A stretch of 64,000 nucleotides of DNA from Toxorhynchites rutilus septentrionalis (lineage: Eukaryota > Arthropoda > Insecta > Diptera > Culicidae), in the NCBI RefSeq assembly GCF_029784135.1, contig NC_073746.1, positions 260,253,598 to 260,317,597 of the forward strand, in the 5' to 3' direction. Shown here in pieces: positions 56,953-64,000 of the stretch. The notes under the pieces are model-generated. The model ran no database searches, had not been told where the DNA came from, and saw only the letters and a program-made list of their open reading frames with translations. The position numbers and the translations under genes are program-made. Position 1 is the first letter of the stretch, and the number at the start of each line of letters is the position of its first letter.

Positions 56953-57182
56953 GGACGTAACAAAGGAGGACAAGTTAAGGGAAAGGTAAAGTCTCACTCG
57001 AACCGTGCAGGTCTCCAGTTCCCTGTTGGTCGCATTCACTGATTACTCCGCAAGGGTAACTAGGCCGAACGGATTGGTGCCGGAGCACCAGTATACCTAA
57101 CAGCGATTATAGAGTTTCGGCCGTCGGAGTGCTCGAGTTGGCTTGCAAAGCTGCTTACGACAATCAGAAAACCCACATCAAG
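56953..57182 (+). pseudogene. Histone H2A pseudogene (copy E', second)
   Basis: 56953-57042 reads [17 protein letters not shown], then [12 protein letters not shown] and a TGA. 57049-57110 gives RKGN-stop-AERIGAGAPVYLTAIIE, where the stop replaces the conserved Tyr codon. After a frameshift, 57129-57182 gives VLELACKAAYDNQKTHIK. It is more complete than the first copy, independently mutated, and clearly core-type H2A. A TATA box (GTATAAAAC) lies at about 56873 and a perfect stem-loop at 57404. Confidence 0.9.
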
Positions 57183-57403
57183 AACAGAGCAGCTTCGGTT
57201 CGGCGCTCATCAAGGCAACAATTAGTTTCAGTGAGTGGCAAAGTGTTTCTCCGGCACGTCGCATTAAATGTAATTTACTGAACAACATGTCACAAGCTGG
57301 ATGGGAAGAAATTTTCCAACTGTGAAAGCTGTGGCGAGTGGAACAGGAAGGTTTAACCGAACAAGATGGGAATATTGAGTGATAACAAAAACACAACACC
57401 AAA

Positions 57404-57419
57404 GGTTCTTTTCAGAACC
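57404..57419 (+). terminator. Histone-type 3' stem-loop (copy E', second H2A)
   Basis: GGTTCTTTTCAGAACC: a perfect 6-bp stem, loop TTTC, flanked by AAA and ATCAAC. It matches the replication-dependent histone 3' processing signal in length and loop. Confidence 0.75.
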
Positions 57420-57619
57420 ATCAACATATTCATAAAGAGTAAACAGTAAACTAATCCATTTTTCAGGTAGATAGGTAGGTATTCACGTAGGAGAAGTAAA
57501 TAAAACAATATATTTAAAATATATATTTAACAAAAGCTGTCCCCTTTGTATAGTCCTACGTCACTCCGGTTATGTCCCCGACATTACCCACCCGTTTTTT
57601 TTTGCAAAATTCAATTTTA

Positions 57620-57889
57620 TTATTCAACATGATTGCCTTCGAGGGCGATACAGCGATTATAGCAATCTTGCAATTTTTCGATACCATTTTTATAGCACTC
57701 TTTCGGTTTTTCCTCAAAATAGGCCTCAGTTTCGGTAATCACTTCATCATCGGTCTTAAATTTCTTGCCAGCGAGCGTTCTCTTCAGGTCTGCGAACAGA
57801 AAATAGCCGCTGGGGGCCAGATCTGGAGAATACGGTGGATGCGGAAGCAATTCGAAGCCCAATTCATGCAATTTTGCCATCGTTTTCAT
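57620..57889 (-). pseudogene. Mariner transposase C-terminal fragment
   Basis: An 89-codon frame: LHELGFELLPHPPYSPDLAP (third D in SPDLAPS), DLKRTLAGKKFKTDDEVI, and YFEEKPKECYKNGIEKLQDC ending in a CIALEGNHVE-type tail. The catalytic first and second D and the HTH are missing; a short N-terminal remnant with stops lies at 57890-57935. Confidence 0.85.
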
Positions 57890-58223
57890 CGATTTATGAT
57901 TTTTCCATTTTTTTCACAATAACGAAAGTTGCTTCACTCTCAATGCTGTAACTCACGAACCAATCGAACGACTACTGTCAAATTTTTAACACTTATCCAT
58001 TGAAAGATGGTGCTTTGTGATAATCAAGTAGATTTTTTCTAGAGGCGCCATCTAGACGTCAACCTTATGAACTTTTCAGCCGAACTGTTATAGATTTTAA
58101 CACAAAAGAATATTATAATCCCACAAGAGATGAAAACACGAAAAAGAAAGTGTTGTCTGCTCCCATCTATACAAACTTTTGAAAGCTTTTGGGACAGATG
58201 ATTTTATTTGCTCATTTGATGCT

Positions 58224-58425
58224 TCAGGACACGAAAAAGCAAGCAAAAGATGAAATCTTGGCAGAAAAAAAAGTTTCTAGTTTCGGTGTAGGAACTACTT
58301 GAAATTGCTGTCGAATAACGGAAATAACTACTTTAATCAGTTTCTGGTGAGTCACGTCAAACGTTAGCTTCAAACGGTCCAGTTGTTGACAGTAGAGATC
58401 TGAATTCAGTGTGTTGCACAAACAA
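58224..58425 (-). pseudogene. Mariner transposase scrap
   Basis: LNSDLYCQQLDRLKLTFDVT resembles the mariner VNxDLYCQQLDRLKxAI stretch just before HQDNARPH. The following residues do not match. No ends were found. Confidence 0.5.
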
Positions 58426-58429
58426 TTTT

Positions 58430-61400
58430 TTAAAAATATAAAACATCAATTAAAATAGTTGAAATAAAATTACACGTATTTAGCTGTTACAGTATCGACA
58501 CCATAAAGATCACTCTAAATTTCAGCGGTCTGGCTAAATACAATTAATTTCTTTTACAATGGCATTTTCGCCTTTATAAAAAAATGTACCGAATTTTCTC
58601 TTTGTTGACTTCCGATGTTAACGCCCTGTAACTCACAATTGAATGGAACAAACAAAAAACCAGCAAATGTTTTTTTAGTGTGAAATGGCACCCTGATAAC
58701 GAGCATGAAAAGCTTGATATTGTATGATCGATATTACGCGAAATATCGATTACTGCATCCTGCTATTGAGAAAATAATGGATCCCCTTTTCCCCAACCAA
58801 ATACATTAAATTATTACCATGCCAATTTTAGGGGTCCTGCACTAACACATGCAAAAAAAAAAAAGGATTAGACACATATCAAATCAGTCACCTTTTGTTC
58901 TCATTCCATTAGTATTATTTACTGTCAATTTTTTTTTGTGCGATCATTTTATTTTAGCGATTCAAATTCTGATTTAGCAACATCATATAAAAATAGGTTT
59001 GACTGTCTTTGAAATTGAATTTCAAATAATCATTGTTCATCCGTCATACTATTTTGTTCCGCTCCAAAAGTTTTATTTTTGGAACCCGGGCAAATGCTCA
59101 ATTTGAAAGAATTTTGAATTGAGAATGGAAGATTTGGCTCGAGGGTCAAAAACGTACATGCATAAAAATCAGCCAGATTTCCGTTCACGTAGCAAGTATA
59201 TCAAAAGAGGATACCAACCTTCAGTACAATGCATTTTACTGAGAAAGCAGTTACGATATTAGTCAGTGTTTGATACTTTTGGATGCAAGTATTTCCAGCA
59301 CTAAAGTATTTACTCTTCCGAAAAAAAGGAATCGTCCAAACCCTCATGGAGTTACCGTTTTTTTGGAACACATTGAAACGGTATACAGTGCCAATCCTTA
59401 TCTATACGTTGCCTCATACATAGGTTGTATGCTTCTGTTCGTTCGATGAATAATTGAATGAGAAATGAGGCTGTTGTCGGTTATTTTTCTGTGACGAATT
59501 TAAAAGGCAAGCCGAATTCAATGGATGCCATTCACGTCAGAATACACATTTCGGAAATCATGTAATTCTCCCTAATTGAACGTAAACGTAAAGGTGCGTA
59601 TTTCAGTTTAGGGCATGTTTTGTAATTTCACCGTGGAGCTCCAACAATGATAGTTAATGTTTTTGGCACATCTGATTTAACATACTCGAAGTTGCTGTTC
59701 AAGATGAACCCGGAATAAAACAGAAAATGTTTTATTGTTATTTTCTAGACTGAGAGAGAACACAAAAGAAAGAGATTCCAGATCTTCTGATCATTTGAAA
59801 TAATCAGATTCGATTTTACGTTGTAGAAATAACATGATGACCGTCAGCTACCTGCCAATTGAGGCTTGTCGTAACACCAAAGCTATTTATTGCACCGATA
59901 GGCACTTCTTCCAAAATAAAACCATCATTAAATGCGAAGGCCAACCGGTAGAGGCAGATAGATTCACTCTTTACCGACTGATGTCAGAGCGAAACAATTC
60001 AGAATCATCCCTAATGACCTCAGATATAATAACTTCCTTGACGCAGGAACACGGCATCTACTGCAGTAATTAATCTGAACGATTGACATCGAACCGCATA
60101 ACGCATGGAAAGATGTTAACCTATTAAACTCCGAACTTGATAAGTGAGGGCATGTTGAATCGTGTATTCCGTTGCTCAGGTACAAATAATTCACTCGAAC
60201 TTCGTGTTTTCTATGCGTGGTTTTGATTCGCAATCTTTGTTCTTCCGATGTAGATAAAAATCTGTACGGTTTTTATTTATGCATGACATCTCAAACAACT
60301 CATTCAATAATTGCATTCATTGAGCTAAAGGTCAATTTGATCGCTAATTTTAAATAGTATTTGAAAACAATTTAACAGGCGGACGGTTTGTTTCTGAGAA
60401 TAGAATAATTTGTTCGTGATGGAAAATTTTCCAATCCCATCGCATTAGAATTCCATTGACGTCAAAACAAGAGAATATACACCGCAAGGTTATTCAACTT
60501 GGTTACCTAAAGAACACATCCCGACAATTTGACGTCACATCGCGAATGAAGGACCACTTGAAATGAATCGAAAACATCAATACATAGTAATATAACTACA
60601 AATCAAATGTTTCGAAGGCGACGTATGTCAACGAGGAGTATCTTTCTATAGATGATGTGGGTGTAAATACATTGGTCATTTGAGTAACATGAAATATAAA
60701 AAAAGCCTATTTTTTGAAAAGGGCCAAAATGTTTTTTTTTATATTTAAAAAAAAAATTCCGACACAAAAACTATAAGACCTAATTTTTTTTGATTAAATA
60801 ATGAAATGTAGGAAATCGTTTAGATTTTCAGGAAAAAAAACTACCAACTGTTTTTAAAAAGAACATTACAATGACAAAAAAAAATAATTTGAAATATGAA
60901 ATTCATTTTTCTCAAAAACGTTTTTGATCTTTGACTGGAGGGAGCGGCCAGCTTTGGCCAATGGAATCAGAATTGTGTTCAATCAAGAGAACTCAAGGCA
61001 GCACACACTGCTTATGACTCGCATCATGTGATTACCGCCTGTTCCTGTGTATTACAAAAGATTTTGTGGGGTAAAAACTCTCCACAGAAGAAACTTGAGA
61101 ATGTTGACTGTCCTTGTTTTTCGCCAATATGGAAGAGCATTGTAGTTGTGAAATAAACCATTATTCTTGTAATCTTCGTGTAAATAGCTTTTAAAATCAC
61201 TATACTTTTTTCCGAAAAGAATTACAATCGTGACTACTAATTATTTTTACCGGAACCGAACGATATATCTGTGAACCATTTTTCGCAACGAGAAATACAA
61301 AAGGCATCAGTCAACTGGCCTGCATCAGCTAGGACCAGGACCAGGGCTGACAGAATAGCACATCTTAAAGAACTCACGCTTCCATTACATCGTAATTGTG

Positions 61401-61851
61401 CAAGTTAAGTTGCCTAAAAACGCAAAAAAAGGCTCAAAAAACGACCTATGTAAATGTATTTTCGATAATTTTTGGCAAGTTACAAGTTCGAAAAATATTG
61501 GGCAATTGTGAAAATTTCATGCCGACTCGCGTAAGGAATTGACAGCACCATCTAAGATATGTAGAATTTTTTGTTGAAACTTTTTATTAAAACATATTGA
61601 ACAAATTTTAAAAAAATGAACTGAATAAGTTTTTTTTAATTCTTGAAAAAATATATGAATAGCCCAAACGATAACCAATAAGTCATCAACACTTGGTTCA
61701 TCCAAATACGTTTTTGTAAAAATCCTTTTTTTTTAATTTTTGTCGCTTTTTTAAAGTTTTATTTGGATATTTTTGAATGAACATTAATAATTTATAAAAT
61801 AATTTCTTATATTTGAACATTTCATTGATTGATCAAAATTCTTTAGAGAGG
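58430..61851. other. About 3.4 kb without a recognised gene
   Basis: The longest + frame (59834-60073, 79 codons) shows no motif. The block 60650-60920 is very AT-rich. No terminal repeats, SINE heads or transposase words were seen. It may be intergenic or intronic host DNA. Confidence 0.4.
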
Positions 61852-62210
61852 GTCTTCTTAGCTTAATTGGTTACGTGTCCGCGAATTAAGCGAACGATCG
61901 TAAGTTCAAAACTCAGGGCCCTCAATCGACCATCTTTTTGTATTATTGTAGCTACTACGTCCACACAACAATCATCAGATAACAGTGATCTAGTCTCTCG
62001 CCGTTCACACATTCTCTGCTGCTTGCAGCAAGAAACATCGGACCAATGGTAGTATTAATAATACAACAATAGAATCTTTGTATCAACTGTCCCGCTTCGT
62101 ACGGTCCAACTGTGAACAGTTACGCCGAAAAGGCGACATTGTATTATTTACAACATGTTATCGATAAGATAAAAATGTACACGAATAAATCCTACTCTGT
62201 TACAGCCGAT
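61852..62210 (+). repeat. tRNA-derived SINE
   Basis: The head 61853-61923 looks like a tRNA gene: acceptor halves GGGTCTT and AGGGCCC can pair, with A box TAGCTTAATTGG and B box-like AGTTCAAAACT. The body shares AGAAACATCGG and ACTGTCC...GGTC(C/T)AACTG with 16930-17040. It ends near ACTCTGTTACAG. The anticodon arm is imperfect, so it is called a SINE rather than a tRNA gene. Confidence 0.6.
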
Positions 62211-62737
62211 TACATTAGCTGTTACTATTGAACCAAAATAAAATGTACAGATGGGATAACAAATATTTATAGTTTTCATTTTTCTTTAAATTTTTTTACA
62301 ATAAAAATAGAAAATTAAGTATTTCTTAAAAGTTAACAAAAGAGTGGCAAGAGATGATATACATAATAAAAAAATGATGAAATCAAAATGTAATGCAAAT
62401 GGACTGTTCTGCCATCTTTGTCATTTATTATCTGCTGGATGTAATTTCTACAGTTAGGTTTATGTTTAAGCCGCATTGTTTGTCAATAGACGTTACGAGG
62501 CTTCACAAAATGATGAAGTAGATTCATCGATTTTAGCTTCGTTCAATGCCTTATGGAATACAAAGGACAATTATTGGCTTATTTAAAAAAGTATTCGCGG
62601 TTAAATGTCACTTGATGGTGTTGATGGTCATACATCGGGCAACACAAATCCAATTGTGTTAAACCAGTGGTACTCATCCTTTTTTCAGAGCGGCTACAAA
62701 CACGTGTTAGTCATGATGTCGTGGTTCGAAAAAAAAA

Positions 62738-64000
62738 GAGGGGCGTCCAACACACTACCGCATTGTTAACGTAGGACTACGAAACTATAACTGGCAAGAA
62801 ACATGCATTATAGATATTCAAGAATTATTTTTTTACAACAACCATTTATTAGCACAGACAATGACCCAGGAATAAATGCTTTCACTGAGTGTGGGACGAG
62901 AATGTCCCGCGAGCCAATAAAACGTCAATTGGAGTAATGTTTCAAAATAACTCTCATAATTAACATGTACTGTTGATTGCTCGTTGTCTAGAGCAACATT
63001 GAAACACTAAACTTACTGAATATCCACATAATTTTTCAGTATGTTATTGCGAAATTACATTTCCTACGTCCCCAAAAACAACACTCCATAGAACACTTAG
63101 AACGGCAATCTGGTGTGTGGATGGGCGGCAGCGTTTTGACGCCACTTTTGACCCGAAAACAATGCTCTAATTCACGAAAATTAATTGATCGATCGGAAAA
63201 AAGTCACCAATAAGTTATTTACAATTTATCAATCACCCGCGGGCGACAAGATGGCAGCGGTTGCGAGGCTTTTCAAATGGCCTTGTTCAAGGCTGAATGT
63301 TTAGTTTAGTTTTCCAAATTGGTCTTTTTTAAGGCTAGAGGCGAATGAACTGAGAAAGTTTGAGAGTCTGTGGATGTATTTATGATTCAAATCATCATCA
63401 TTACACCAATAAATCCGAACACGGTCCCTCATTCACAAAAGCTCTTCTCTAGCAAAAATTATAAAAATCAATTAACTTTTGATTACTTTGGATATTATTT
63501 TAGAGTGCATCGAAATTTTTAGAATAATTCCTTCAATCGAAAGTTTTCGTAGCCTTGAAAAGGACTAATGGGTTTTGCGTGGTTTTGTGGAAGCAGTAGA
63601 AGATGGGTGTTTCATGTTTCGGTTTTGTTCTCGCGAGAACAATACACAAGATTTATGTCCTTATTGCCAATGTACGTAGTGTAATCAGAATGCATAGCGA
63701 ATACTCTTCTCGAGCCACAGTGTGACCCGATGCCATTAAATATTTGTTCCGCACCACCTTTAGCACCTAAAACTTGGATTGGCCAGAACGAGCACAATAT
63801 TCATAGTGCTCTCACGGCTATCCGATGACATTTTAAATTCTTTCGTTTGCATTCGAAGTAATTTTTGAATTAAGGGTAAAAGTTCTTGAGTTTATAAGTA
63901 ACAAACACCCCTCATACACCATACACCATCATTGTCTTCCGAATGATTGTCATACAATGCAATGATATATGAACGCTCAAATCCTTGCACCCAAACGTAG
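62738..64000 (+). mobile_element. Hairpin-ended element, left end, running off the window
   Basis: After A9, the sequence GAGGGGCGTCCAACACACTA leads to the subterminal TAACGTAGGACTACG (62768-62782), as in the other left ends. 63470-63680 matches 5900-6090 and 44740-44890, including a stem-loop-like CCTTGAAAAGGAC at 63553 and GCGTGGTTTTGTGGAAGCAG. GGCTAGAGGCGAATGAACTG (63333) recurs near 45939 and, in related form, inside copy E' near 56745. No right end is seen before 64000. Confidence 0.55.

Larger units (their letters stand above)
55091..57594 (-). mobile_element. Hairpin-ended element carrying two H2A pseudogenes (copy E')
   Basis: This is an inverted, nearly identical copy of 51109-53568. 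Its right-end palindrome is at 55091-55106, preceded on + by TTTT. Its left end, CGGGTGGG on minus, is at 57594, preceded on minus by an A10 run. It differs from copy E by small substitutions and a 67-bp segment near 56700-56766. It interrupts the mariner at 55045-58088. Confidence 0.85.
55045..58088 (-). mobile_element. Mariner remnant split by a hairpin-ended element
   Basis: The terminal repeats (CAGTCCGGCTGAAAAGTTTA at 55046 and inverted CAGTTCGGCTGAAAAGTTCA ending at 58088) have TA next to each end. The trans-coding part is at 57889-57620. Removing 55091-57594 leaves a 540-bp, internally deleted mariner with AAAA at the join. Confidence 0.8.

Noticed and set aside
55593..57182. Functional histone genes
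   Set aside because: All four H2A segments have stops, frameshifts or large deletions.

Overview
The window looks like euchromatin from a repeat-rich insect genome, most likely a culicine mosquito. Short introns (57-68 bp), insect-type mariner, piggyBac, hAT, BEL/Pao, RTE and I/LOA-like elements, Feilai-like tRNA SINEs and two insect GMC oxidoreductases support this. The organism is an inference; no single marker proves it. Only three host loci are supported. The first is an unrecognised serine-rich, coiled-coil protein gene on + (last exons 18796-19572). The others are two paralogous glucose-methanol-choline (GMC) oxidoreductase genes facing each other (23956-25845 on +, 31427-33395 on -). 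Everything else recognisable is mobile DNA, much of it nested.

Layout. 1-2356: AT-rich, with a degenerate ~165-bp tandem repeat. 2357-3095: foldback hAT-type MITE with an 8-bp target duplication. 3369-8156: three copies of an unclassified element that ends in the hairpin GACGTAG-N2-CTACGTC, one nested in another and one splitting a mariner. 9394-12420: piggyBac-like element, a LINE 3' scrap, a foldback MITE and a mariner pseudogene. 15190-18446: Tc1-like, RTE and mariner scraps and a further hairpin-ended element. 18796-20095: end of the host gene. 20553-23197: degraded LINE with a mariner and a SINE inside. 23956-25845: GMC1. 25920-31045: mariner split by a piggyBac MITE, a BEL/Pao remnant split by a Tc1/mariner element, an RTE scrap and another mariner. 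31427-33495: GMC2 and its TATA box. 33605-38550: LINE with both ORFs open but two pieces of ORF2 missing. 39630-42862: several transposons nested inside each other. 44900-50800: repeats, a (TA)n tract and a mariner. 50850-58088: a pair of 2.5-kb hairpin-ended elements in inverted orientation, each carrying two dead histone H2A copies. 58224-64000: mostly unrecognised, with a SINE and the start of one more hairpin-ended element.

The most interesting system is the hairpin-ended element family. Eight right ends carry near-identical palindromes and seven of them are followed directly by AAAA. Three copies interrupt older, recognisable transposons at readable boundaries, so they moved as units. 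The two largest contain histone H2A pseudogenes with histone-type 3' stem-loops and TATA boxes. I know of no described element of this kind, but I could not search for one.

The two GMC genes are also notable. GMC1 is complete except for one in-frame TGA (followed by C) at codon 439. GMC2 has GTG at the exact position of the GMC1 ATG and no upstream in-frame ATG. Both otherwise keep the FAD-binding and C-terminal catalytic motifs.
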